Shown: in pieces, positions 53,960 through 61,590 of the stretch
Position numbering within the stretch: position 1 is the stretch's first letter
How the letters are laid out: every line of letters starts with the position of its first letter
Assembly (NCBI RefSeq): GCF_001529295.1
Contig: NZ_LLWK01000036.1
Coordinates: 124,001 to 188,000 of the forward strand
Source: Flavobacterium sp. TAB 87
GTDB taxonomy: Bacteria > Bacteroidota > Bacteroidia > Flavobacteriales > Flavobacteriaceae
DNA: 64,000 nucleotides
Direction: 5' to 3'
Notes under the pieces: model-generated
What the model saw: only the letters and a program-made list of their open reading frames with translations
Told to the model about the DNA's origin: nothing
Databases searched by the model: none
Program-made: the position numbers and the translations under genes

Positions 53960-55513
53960 ATGAGCAAGATAAAAATACTTTGGGTAGATGATGAGATCGA
54001 CCTATTAAAGCCACACATACTATTTTTAGAAAAGAAAAACTACGAGGTTACTACTTGCAATAACGGTTTAGATGCCCTCACTATTTTTGATGAGAACAAT
54101 TTTGATATTGTTTTTTTAGACGAAAATATGCCCGGAATGAGCGGCTTAGAAACGCTTGCGGAAATGAAGGAAAAAAAATCGTCTATTCCGATGATTATGA
54201 TTACCAAAAGCGAAGAAGAGTATATTATGGAAGAGGCAATTGGTTCTAAAATTGCCGATTACTTGATTAAACCCGTTAATCCGAATCAAATATTACTAAG
54301 TTTAAAGAAGAATTTAGACCATTCACGATTGATTTCTGAAAAAACTAGTATGGATTATCAGAAAGAATTTCGTAAAATATCGATGGAATTAGCCATGGTC
54401 AACACTTATGAAGACTGGGTTGAGTTATACAAAAAATTAATTTTCTGGGAATTAGAATTAGAGAATATTAATGATCAAGGAATGATTGAAATTCTCGAAT
54501 CCCAAAAAGTAGAAGCGAATTCGCAATTCGGTAAATTTATCGAACGCAATTACGAAGATTGGTTTGCACCAAAAGCAGATCGTCCGATTCAATCAGATAA
54601 TTTATTCAAAGAATTGGTCGTTCCGGAAATTAAAAAGAAAGACAAGCCAATTTTGTTTGTTGTCATTGATAATTTAAGATACGATCAATGGAAAGCTTTT
54701 GAATCTGTTGTTCAAAATTATTACAAACTCGAGAAAGAAGTTCCTTATTTTTCTATACTTCCCACAGCAACTCAATATGCTAGAAATGCAATTTTTTCTG
54801 GAATGATGCCTTTGGAAATGGAGAAAAAGCATCCTGAATATTGGAAAAATGATGTTGAAGATGGTGGTAAAAACTTATACGAAGCCGAATTTTTAACCGC
54901 GCAACTGAAGCGATTGGGATTAAATATTGTTCAAGATTATTTTAAAATCACGAATTTAGCAAGTGGTAAAAAATTATCAGAAAACTTTAAAGGTTTAAAA
55001 AACAACGATTTGGTTACTGTAGTTTATAATTTTGTTGATATGCTTTCGCATGCGAAAACAGAATTAGATGTCGTAAAAGAATTAGCTTCAGACGACAAGG
55101 CCTACCGTTCGTTAACCCTTAGTTGGTTCAAAAATTCTCCGCTTTTAGAAATTATTCAACAAGCACAAACGATGGGCTTCAAGCTAATTTTAACCACCGA
55201 CCACGGAACCATTAATGTCAAACATCCTTCTAAAGTTGTGGGCGACAAAAACACAAGTTTAAATTTGAGATATAAAACAGGAAGAAGCTTAACGTACGAG
55301 AGCAAAGACGTTTACGACATTAAAGACCCTAAAAAAATTGGTTTACCTGCAATAAATATGAGTAGTTCGTTTATTTTTGCAAAAAACGATTTATTTTTGG
55401 CTTACGTAAACAATTACAATCACTATGTAAGTTATTATAGAAATACGTACCAACACGGGGGAATTTCATTAGAAGAGATGATTATTCCGTTTTTAGTTTT
55501 TAACCCAAAATAG
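53960..55513 (+). CDS. porX: PorX: response regulator/PglZ-domain protein of the T9SS
   Basis: A 517-residue two-part protein. The receiver domain (about 1-120) has acidic D10/D11, phospho-acceptor D54 (IVFLDENMPG), T82 and K104 (LIKPVNP). A helical linker leads to a PglZ/alkaline-phosphatase-like domain with PILFVVIDNLRYDQW (metal-binding D), SILPTATQYARNAIFSGMMP and LILTTDHGTINVKHPS (DH metal pair). PorX partners the PorY kinase and sigma factor SigP in T9SS gene control. An AGGG stretch precedes the ATG. Confidence 0.95.
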   Translation: MSKIKILWVDDEIDLLKPHILFLEKKNYEVTTCNNGLDALTIFDENNFDIVFLDENMPGMSGLETLAEMKEKKSSIPMIMITKSEEEYIMEEAIGSKIADYLIKPVNPNQILLSLKKNLDHSRLISEKTSMDYQKEFRKISMELAMVNTYEDWVELYKKLIFWELELENINDQGMIEILESQKVEANSQFGKFIERNYEDWFAPKADRPIQSDNLFKELVVPEIKKKDKPILFVVIDNLRYDQWKAFESVVQNYYKLEKEVPYFSILPTATQYARNAIFSGMMPLEMEKKHPEYWKNDVEDGGKNLYEAEFLTAQLKRLGLNIVQDYFKITNLASGKKLSENFKGLKNNDLVTVVYNFVDMLSHAKTELDVVKELASDDKAYRSLTLSWFKNSPLLEIIQQAQTMGFKLILTTDHGTINVKHPSKVVGDKNTSLNLRYKTGRSLTYESKDVYDIKDPKKIGLPAINMSSSFIFAKNDLFLAYVNNYNHYVSYYRNTYQHGGISLEEMIIPFLVFNPK

Positions 55514-55589
55514 TGTCAAGCGATTAATCAGTAGTGCCGAGTAATTTTACAATTCAGTACTTTGCAATTACCAATCATTTATCAAACAT

Positions 55590-56006
55590 ATGGAAATTAA
55601 GTTTTCGTTAGACCAAATAGCATCGGTTGTTCAACAAATTTTAGACCAATATCCTGAAAAAATAATTCTTTTTAATGGCGAAATGGGCGCTGGAAAAACA
55701 ACATTTATAAAACAATTTTGCAAAACATTAGGCGTTAGTGAAGCAACTAGTAGTCCGACATTTTCTCTAGTAAATGAATATCAAACCGATGATAAAAAGA
55801 CCGTATACCATTTTGACTTTTACCGTTTAAAACAGGAAACCGAAGCGCTCGATATGGGTGTCGAAGATTATTTGTATTCTAATAATTGGTGTTTTATTGA
55901 GTGGTCTGAGAAAATACCGAATCTTATTCCAGAGAATCATTCTGTTATTACTATTGATTTGCAACCCGATGGGCGGCGATTACTAACTTTAAGTCACAGC
56001 CGTTAA
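55590..56006 (+). CDS. tsaE: tRNA t6A synthesis ATPase TsaE
   Basis: A 138-residue P-loop protein with Walker A GEMGAGKTTFIKQFC near 29-43, SSPTFSLVNEYQ, the YHFDFYRLKQE stretch and CFIEWSEKIPN. This is the standard TsaE size and motif order. It works with TsaB and TsaD in adding threonylcarbamoyl to tRNA position A37. It stands 76 bases after porX, a neighbour pair common in Flavobacteriaceae as I recall. Confidence 0.92.
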   Translation: MEIKFSLDQIASVVQQILDQYPEKIILFNGEMGAGKTTFIKQFCKTLGVSEATSSPTFSLVNEYQTDDKKTVYHFDFYRLKQETEALDMGVEDYLYSNNWCFIEWSEKIPNLIPENHSVITIDLQPDGRRLLTLSHSR

Positions 56007-56069
56007 CATAATATGCTTTAATATGTTAAGCATTATTTTATTCCAAAATTTTTACGTAATTTGAATCCT

Positions 56070-56077
56070 TAATTTTG
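56070..56077 (+). promoter_or_regulatory. Candidate -7 box for ald (TAATTTTG)
   Basis: TAATTTTG fits TANNTTTG and ends eight bases before the ATG at 56086, which would give a very short leader. The -33 element is unclear. Confidence 0.4.
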
Positions 56078-56085
56078 CCGAACCA

Positions 56086-57285
56086 ATGCCAATTACAATA
56101 ACTCCATTTACGAAACAACAATTGTTACCTCAGGAAGAAATGCTTGAAATAGGTAGACATAAAAGAGAACTTTTTATTGGTATTCCTAAAGAAACAAGTT
56201 ATCAAGAACGTCGTATTTGTCTAACTCCAGATGCCGTCACTTCACTAGTGTATCAAGGACACCGCGTGATGATAGAAGCTGGCGCAGGAGAAAGTTCAAG
56301 TTACACAGACAAAGAATACAGTGATGCGGGTGCAGAAGTTACTAAAGACACCAAAAAGGTATTTGGCTGCCCGATGCTACTTAAAGTCGAACCTCCCACA
56401 ATTGCTGAAATCAAATTAATGAATCCCGAAACGATCTTAATTTCTGCCATTCAGCTAAAGACTAAAAAGAAAGCTTATTTTGAAGCGTTGACTCAAAAGA
56501 AAATTACCGCACTGGCTTTTGAATATATTAAAGACGAAGACGGCTCCTATCCTGCAGTAAAATCGTTGAGTGAGATTGCAGGAACGGCGTCGATATTAAT
56601 TGCTGCCGAATTAATGATTACCGATGATTTAGGAAAAGGACTTTTATTTGGCAATATTACGGGTGTTCCACCGACCGAAGTTGTTATTTTAGGAGCAGGA
56701 ACAGTTGGTGAATTTGCAGCTAAAACTGCTTTGGGTTTAGGTGCAAGTATCAAGGTTTTTGACAATTCAATTACTAAATTACGTCGCCTACAAAATAATT
56801 TAAATCAGCGTGTTTTTACCTCGACCATTCAGCCTAAAACTTTACTTAAGGCTTTGCGTCGTTGCGATGTTGCTATTGGAGCTATGCGCGGCAAAGAACG
56901 ATGTCCGATTGTGGTTACCGAAACTATGGTGGAACACATGAAAAAAGGAGCTGTAATTGTAGATGTTAGTATCGACACTGGTGGTTGTTTTGAAACTTCA
57001 GAAGTTACGACGCATGAAAAACCAACTTTCTTAAAAAGCAATGTTTTGCATTATTGTGTTCCTAACATTCCATCGCGTTATTCTAAGACCGCTTCCCTTT
57101 CTATCAGTAATATTATTACGCCTTATTTGTTGCAAATTGCCGAAGATGGCGGAATTGAAAGTGCGATTCGTTGCAATAAAGGTCTTTTAAACGGAATCTA
57201 TTTGTACCACGGAATTGTAACCAACAGAGCTATTAGTGATTGGTTTGACTTGCCTCATAACGATATTAATTTACTTGTTTTTTAG
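56086..57285 (+). CDS. ald: Alanine dehydrogenase
   Basis: A 399-residue AlaDH/PNT family protein. The pyruvate-binding N-terminal region (FIGIPKETSYQERRICLTPDAV, GHRVMIEAGAGESSSYTD) is followed by the NAD-binding loop VILGAGTVGEFAAKTALGLGA and VPNIPSRYSKTASLSISN. It interconverts alanine with pyruvate and ammonia. Its 40-residue N-terminal lead is longer than B. subtilis Ald, a form common in Bacteroidota. A downstream promoter overlaps its end. Confidence 0.88.
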   Translation: MPITITPFTKQQLLPQEEMLEIGRHKRELFIGIPKETSYQERRICLTPDAVTSLVYQGHRVMIEAGAGESSSYTDKEYSDAGAEVTKDTKKVFGCPMLLKVEPPTIAEIKLMNPETILISAIQLKTKKKAYFEALTQKKITALAFEYIKDEDGSYPAVKSLSEIAGTASILIAAELMITDDLGKGLLFGNITGVPPTEVVILGAGTVGEFAAKTALGLGASIKVFDNSITKLRRLQNNLNQRVFTSTIQPKTLLKALRRCDVAIGAMRGKERCPIVVTETMVEHMKKGAVIVDVSIDTGGCFETSEVTTHEKPTFLKSNVLHYCVPNIPSRYSKTASLSISNIITPYLLQIAEDGGIESAIRCNKGLLNGIYLYHGIVTNRAISDWFDLPHNDINLLVF

Positions 57286-57306
57286 TACATTTTTGGACTA
57301 TCTTTG
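57275..57306 (+). promoter_or_regulatory. Promoter of the DUF4258 gene
   Basis: TTG (57275-57277), a 21-base spacer and TATCTTTG (57299-57306) match the consensus; the box ends 15 bases before the ATG at 57322. This supports that ATG over the TTG at 57304, which lies inside the box. Confidence 0.6.
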
Positions 57307-57321
57307 CTCGAAAAATATTTT

Positions 57322-57699
57322 ATGAAATTTCCGCAACGCTTAGCATATTATTTATTCGGTTTAATGATTGGAGCTTTTTTTGTAGCTTTTATTTTAGGCG
57401 GAAAAGATACCAGCTGTAATTATTTCCCTAATTCGCGAGTTTTAAGTGATTTACGAACTAAACCTTTTCATTATTCTGATGCAGCTTCTCAAGTTCTAGC
57501 TGAAGGATGGATCGATACCGTAGACGTGAAAAATACGCTAAAACATGGTGATGTTGATTTTGATCAAAGTAATATCAAATATAAAAATGGTAAGATTTAT
57601 ATAATTGAAGGTAAGACCGTTAAAAATCAAGAAATTATTTTAAAAGTGGTCAATTATGAAAAGAAAGCTGTTTTAGAATCGATTACAAAAATTAACTAA
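57322..57699 (+). CDS. DUF4258 family protein with one membrane segment
   Basis: A 125-residue protein from the ATG at 57322: a membrane segment (about residues 8-27, YYLFGLMIGAFFVAFILGG) then a DUF4258 domain (LRTKPFHYSDAASQVLAEGWIDTVDVKN, YKNGKIYIIEGKTVKNQEIILKVVNYEKKAVLESI). The domain resembles barnase-like toxin folds, but here it is membrane-tethered and no antitoxin is adjacent. It ends four bases into the tail of the convergent ung gene. Confidence 0.75.
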   Translation: MKFPQRLAYYLFGLMIGAFFVAFILGGKDTSCNYFPNSRVLSDLRTKPFHYSDAASQVLAEGWIDTVDVKNTLKHGDVDFDQSNIKYKNGKIYIIEGKTVKNQEIILKVVNYEKKAVLESITKIN

Positions 57700-58367
57700 A
57701 ACCAATTAATTTCAGATTTATTTTTTGATAAAAGAAAAGCATTGGTTTGGCTAAAATGCTTATTTCCAAACCATTTTCCTTGATTGGCGCTCATTGGCGA
57801 AGGATGTCCCGATTCTAAAACTAAATGCTTATTTCGATTAATTTTCGCACCTTTTTTATGTGCAAAAGCACCCCACAATAAAAACACAACATCTTCTTTC
57901 TGTTCAGAAATTGTTTTAATGACAGCGTCTGTGAATAGATTCCACTTTAGGTGTTTGTGGCTATTTGCGCTATCTTTTCGCACTGTTAGCGACGCGTTCA
58001 ATAATAAAACGCCTTGTTGTGCCCAATGTTTTAAATTACCAGATTCTGGGATAAAAACAGCCTCCAAATCGCTATGAATTTCCTTATAAATATTACGCAA
58101 TGACGGTGGAATTTTAACGCAATCATTTACCGAAAAACTCAAACCATTAGCCTCGCCTTCTCCATGATAGGGATCTTGACCAATAATAACTACTTTTAAA
58201 TCAGAGAAATCACAGCTGTTAAACGCAGAAAAAATTAATTCAGCTGGCGGATAGCAGGTATGCGTTTGGTATTCTTCTTCCAAAACAGTATTTAATGCTA
58301 CAAAATAGGGCTTTTGTAATTCATAATTTAAGACTTTTTTCCAGTTTGAATTGAGATCGGCAATCAT
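57696..58367 (-). CDS. ung: Uracil-DNA glycosylase (family 1)
   Basis: A 223-residue Ung from the ATG at 58367 (the TTG at 58397 is rejected). Motif A is VVIIGQDPYHGEGEANGLSFSV with the catalytic aspartate, and motif B is SGHPSPMSANQGKWFGNKHFS with the catalytic histidine. It cuts uracil from DNA. On the minus strand a TAAGTTTG box lies upstream (58392-58385). The two stop codons with the DUF4258 gene overlap by four bases. Confidence 0.93.
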   Translation of the reverse strand: MIADLNSNWKKVLNYELQKPYFVALNTVLEEEYQTHTCYPPAELIFSAFNSCDFSDLKVVIIGQDPYHGEGEANGLSFSVNDCVKIPPSLRNIYKEIHSDLEAVFIPESGNLKHWAQQGVLLLNASLTVRKDSANSHKHLKWNLFTDAVIKTISEQKEDVVFLLWGAFAHKKGAKINRNKHLVLESGHPSPMSANQGKWFGNKHFSQTNAFLLSKNKSEINWF

Positions 58368-58440
58368 AAGCGTCAAATTTTTTACAAACTTAGACAACTT
58401 TTACTAAAAACTCCCCGAGCTGTTGCTTATTTACAGTGCG

Positions 58441-58456
58441 TAACTTTGTAACTTTG
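58441..58456 (+). promoter_or_regulatory. Two adjacent TANNTTTG boxes upstream of mutS2
   Basis: TAACTTTG occurs twice in tandem (58441-58448 and 58449-58456), both fitting the -7 consensus. An upstream TTG (58423-58425) is 23 bases from the second box, and the ATG of mutS2 begins 24 bases after it. They support the start at 58481 over GTG 58436. Confidence 0.45.
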
Positions 58457-58480
58457 CTTCTTGACAACTTTAGGACCAAT

Positions 58481-60646
58481 ATGATATCCATTACCGATAA
58501 GACACTACAAGATTTACAATTTCCAACTATACTAGAAACCATTTCAGCTATCTGTAATACAGAGATAGGTAAAGAAAAGGCACTTACAATTAAACCTTTC
58601 AGTGATAAAGAAAGCTTGCTGCAAGCGCTAAAACAAACTTCTGAGTATGTTTCTTCTTTTGATAACAATAACGCGATTCCTAATCATGGCTTTGATGCGA
58701 TCACTCATGAAATTAAATTTCTAGCGATTGAAGATAGTTTTCTAGAAGTAGGCAGTTTCAGAAAAATTGCTACGCTTTCGGCAACTGTCAATGTTTTATT
58801 AACTTTTTTAAGGAAATTTGAAGATTACTATCCCAATTTAAACGCGCGTTCTTCGCAAGTAGAATTGACTAAAGATATAATTGCACTGGTTGATGTTGTG
58901 GTAGACAAATATGGTGAGATAAAAGACAATGCATCGCCCGAACTATTAAATATTCGTCGCGACATGAACGTCGTGCGGGGAAAGGTTAACCAAAGTTTTG
59001 GATCGGCATTAACGCAATACAACACTCTTGGATATTTAGATGACATCAAGGAAAGCTTTGTTCAAAACCGCCGCGTATTAGCCGTTTTGGCGATGTACCG
59101 ACGCAAAATTAAAGGGACTATTTTAGGTACTAGTAAAACTGGAAGTATCGCTTACATTGAGCCTGAACAAACTTTGAAATATTCCCGAGAATTAAGTAAT
59201 TTAGAATATGAAGAGAAGGAAGAAATTACCCGAATACTAAAGCAATTGTCCAATGCTGTTCGTCCTTTTTTACCCTTATTGAAAGAATATCAAGAATTTC
59301 TAAGTGAGATCGATGTCATTGCCGCAAAAGCGAAATATGCTAATAAAATTAACGGAATCTTGCCTGCTATTACAGAAGAACGTCGTTTGTATTTTAGAGA
59401 TGCTTTTCACCCTATTTTATACTTAAACAATAAGTCGAAAAACGAAATTACGCATCCACAAACGATTGAATTAAAACAGGAAAATCGAATTATCGTAATA
59501 TCTGGACCGAATGCAGGAGGTAAAACGATCTCCCTAAAAACAGTAGGTTTATTGCAATTGATGTTGCAGTCTGGAATGTTAATTCCGGTACATGAACGAA
59601 GTGAAACGTTTCTTTTTGATCGAATATTGACCGATATCGGAGACAATCAATCTATTGAAAATCATTTAAGCACCTACAGTTACCGTTTAAAAAACATGAA
59701 CTACTTTTTGAAAAAGTGCAACAAGAAGACCCTGTTTTTAATTGATGAATTCGGTACCGGCTCTGATCCAGAATTAGGAGGTGCTTTGGCAGAAATCTTC
59801 TTAGAAGAATTTTACCATCGTGAAGCATTCGGAATTATAACTACGCATTATTCTAACTTAAAAATATTGGCCAACGAATTGCCTTTTGCAACCAATGCCA
59901 ATATGCTGTTTGACGAAAAATCTTTAGAACCCTTGTACCAATTGGTTTTAGGACAAGCAGGAAGCTCCTTTACGTTTGAAGTTGCACTTAAAAACGGAAT
60001 CCCTTTTGGATTGATCAACCGTGCTAAAAAGAAAATAGAGGTCGGAAAAGTGCGTTTTGATAAAACTATTGCCACTTTACAGAAAGAGCGTTCGAAGCTT
60101 GAGAAAACTTCGATAAATTTAAAAGAAGAAGAAACTAGAGCACGCGAAGAAGGTAAAAAGATGGAAAACATCAACGTAAAAATCAAACAAAAGTTAGAAA
60201 GCTATCAAGAACTGTATGACAGCAACCAAAAATTAATTTACATTGGTCAAAAAGTAGATGATATTTCACAGAAGTATTTTAACAATAGCAATAAGAAGGA
60301 ATTAATTGGAGATCTTTTGAAAATTGTTGAAATCGAAAATTCTAAACGTATAAAAGCCACTCCAAAAGAAATTAAAGTGATTGCGGAGAAGAAAAAAGAA
60401 ATTGCTAAAGAAGTAGAAGTACAAGTTGAAGAAATTAGAGAAGAAAAGAAGGCTAAAAAACTGAAACCTGTCGTGGAAAAAGCCAAGCCAATTTTAAAAG
60501 TAGGCGATCGCGTTCGCATGATCGATGGTCGATCGGTTGGCAGCATCGACAATATAGAAAGAAATAAAGCAACAGTTAATTACGGAATATTCACTTCAAA
60601 AGTGAGTTTAGACGAATTAGAATTAGTTGAAGCTGTTAAAAAGTAA
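58481..60646 (+). CDS. mutS2: MutS2-family ATPase without Smr domain
   Basis: A 721-residue MutS2 from the ATG at 58481. It has the core/clamp region (TLQDLQFPTILETISAICNT, ARSSQVELTKDI) and the ATPase (ISGPNAGGKTISLKTVG Walker A, LIDEFGTGSDPELGGALAE Walker B, ITTHYSNLKILA). A coiled-coil stalk and a KOW-like end (VGDRVRMIDGRSVGSIDN) follow. The Smr nuclease domain found at the end of B. subtilis MutS2 (785) is absent. MutS2 is linked to ribosome collision rescue and recombination control. Confidence 0.92.
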   Translation: MISITDKTLQDLQFPTILETISAICNTEIGKEKALTIKPFSDKESLLQALKQTSEYVSSFDNNNAIPNHGFDAITHEIKFLAIEDSFLEVGSFRKIATLSATVNVLLTFLRKFEDYYPNLNARSSQVELTKDIIALVDVVVDKYGEIKDNASPELLNIRRDMNVVRGKVNQSFGSALTQYNTLGYLDDIKESFVQNRRVLAVLAMYRRKIKGTILGTSKTGSIAYIEPEQTLKYSRELSNLEYEEKEEITRILKQLSNAVRPFLPLLKEYQEFLSEIDVIAAKAKYANKINGILPAITEERRLYFRDAFHPILYLNNKSKNEITHPQTIELKQENRIIVISGPNAGGKTISLKTVGLLQLMLQSGMLIPVHERSETFLFDRILTDIGDNQSIENHLSTYSYRLKNMNYFLKKCNKKTLFLIDEFGTGSDPELGGALAEIFLEEFYHREAFGIITTHYSNLKILANELPFATNANMLFDEKSLEPLYQLVLGQAGSSFTFEVALKNGIPFGLINRAKKKIEVGKVRFDKTIATLQKERSKLEKTSINLKEEETRAREEGKKMENINVKIKQKLESYQELYDSNQKLIYIGQKVDDISQKYFNNSNKKELIGDLLKIVEIENSKRIKATPKEIKVIAEKKKEIAKEVEVQVEEIREEKKAKKLKPVVEKAKPILKVGDRVRMIDGRSVGSIDNIERNKATVNYGIFTSKVSLDELELVEAVKK

Positions 60647-60658
60647 TTTGTTTTTGTT

Positions 60659-60704
60659 AAACGCATACTAATAGTCGCAAGTTCGAGTTTCTATTAGTAC
60701 GTTT
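60659..60704 (+). terminator. Hairpin downstream of mutS2
   Basis: The left arm AAACG plus TACTAATAG (60659-60663 and 60666-60674) pairs with CTATTAGTA plus CGTTT (60691-60704), with two bulged bases. There is no good T run, so it may be weak or have another role. Confidence 0.5.
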
Positions 60705-60745
60705 GTTATAAATTTATTAGTTGATTCCCAAAATCAAGAAAATTC

Positions 60746-61159
60746 ATGCTAAATCTACCTCAAAATAAAAAAATAATATTATTTGATGGCGTTTGTAATC
60801 TTTGCAATTCTGCGGTTCAATATATTATCAAACACGATGAAAAAGATTGTTTCCGATTTGTAGCTTTACAATCAGATCTTGGCATTGAAATTTGCAAGAC
60901 AATAGGAATTAGTTATGCTAAGATGGATAGCATCATTTTATATGAGCCAGGCGTTGCTTATTACTACAAGTCATCGGCCATACTAGCCATTGCAAAAGAA
61001 TTTGGTGGTATTTGGAATATGTCAGCCTTTATGCGAATTGTTCCTATTTTCATTGGAGATGCTTTTTATGATTATGTTGCAAAAAACAGATATCGTTTGT
61101 ATGGCAAAAAGGAATCTTGTCTAATTCCAACTCCTGAGTTAAAATCAAAATTCTTGTAA
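60746..61159 (+). CDS. DCC-family thiol-disulfide oxidoreductase-like protein (DUF393)
   Basis: A 137-residue protein of the DCC family, with the signature ILFDGVCNLCNSAVQYI (D-x2-C-x2-C) near residues 13-23. FRFVALQSDLG and LIIYEPGV-like SIILYEPGVAYYYKSSAIL follow. These proteins resemble thioredoxin-like folds and are predicted to act in thiol chemistry; substrates are unknown. It converges with the ferredoxin gene. Confidence 0.88.
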   Translation: MLNLPQNKKIILFDGVCNLCNSAVQYIIKHDEKDCFRFVALQSDLGIEICKTIGISYAKMDSIILYEPGVAYYYKSSAILAIAKEFGGIWNMSAFMRIVPIFIGDAFYDYVAKNRYRLYGKKESCLIPTPELKSKFL

Positions 61160-61208
61160 TAAAACACAATGCAAGATTTATCGCTTTCTAATAGTTTTAA
61201 GTATTAAT

Positions 61209-61529
61209 TTACTCTTGAAATACTTTTACGACTAATCCGTCGATACTTTTATCAATCATAATCTGGCATGCCAAACGAAACTTTTCTGCATCTAAATCGT
61301 GCTTTTGAATAGTTGCTCTTTCATTTCCGTCAAACGGTATTAATGGTATTTCTTTTGAGATAATTTCTACTACACAGGTGCAACAACGTCCCACTCCTCC
61401 ACAGTCACCAAAATCTTCTAAGAACGAATTATCGCGAATCAATTGCATTAAGCTTCTGTATTCATTTTGATAAGTTGTTACCCTATATTCAACACCTTCA
61501 GATTGTATGTTCAGTATAATTTTATCCAC
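61209..61529 (-). CDS. 2Fe-2S plant-type ferredoxin
   Basis: A 106-residue ferredoxin. The cluster ligands are in GDCGGVGRCCTCVVEI (C-x5-C-x2-C) with the fourth cysteine in FRLACQIMI. It carries electrons for unidentified partners. The start codon is GTG at 61529: an in-frame stop lies five codons upstream and no ATG intervenes. The gene follows a strong terminator behind acs, so it needs its own promoter. Confidence 0.88.
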   Translation of the reverse strand: MDKIILNIQSEGVEYRVTTYQNEYRSLMQLIRDNSFLEDFGDCGGVGRCCTCVVEIISKEIPLIPFDGNERATIQKHDLDAEKFRLACQIMIDKSIDGLVVKVFQE

Positions 61530-61547
61530 ATTTTTAATTTTTCAAAT

Positions 61548-61583
61548 AAAAAAAAAGCTGCTTTTAGATGAAAAGCAGCTTTT
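61548..61583 (-). terminator. Terminator of acs
   Basis: AAAAGCTGCTTTT (61553-61565) and AAAAGCAGCTTTT (61571-61583) pair over 13 bases around a five-base loop; on the minus strand a long T run follows (A run at 61548-61556). It lies eight bases after the acs stop. Confidence 0.88.
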
Positions 61584-61590
61584 GTAAGTA

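Noticed and set aside
57304..57322. TTG-initiated extension of the DUF4258 protein
   Set aside because: The codon falls within a -7 promoter box; the ATG at 57322 precedes a normal membrane segment.
57322..57699. DUF4258 as a toxin of a toxin-antitoxin pair
   Set aside because: It has a membrane anchor and no adjacent antitoxin-like gene.
58436..58481. GTG-initiated extension of MutS2
   Set aside because: Two TANNTTTG boxes lie inside it and the family start fits the ATG at 58481.
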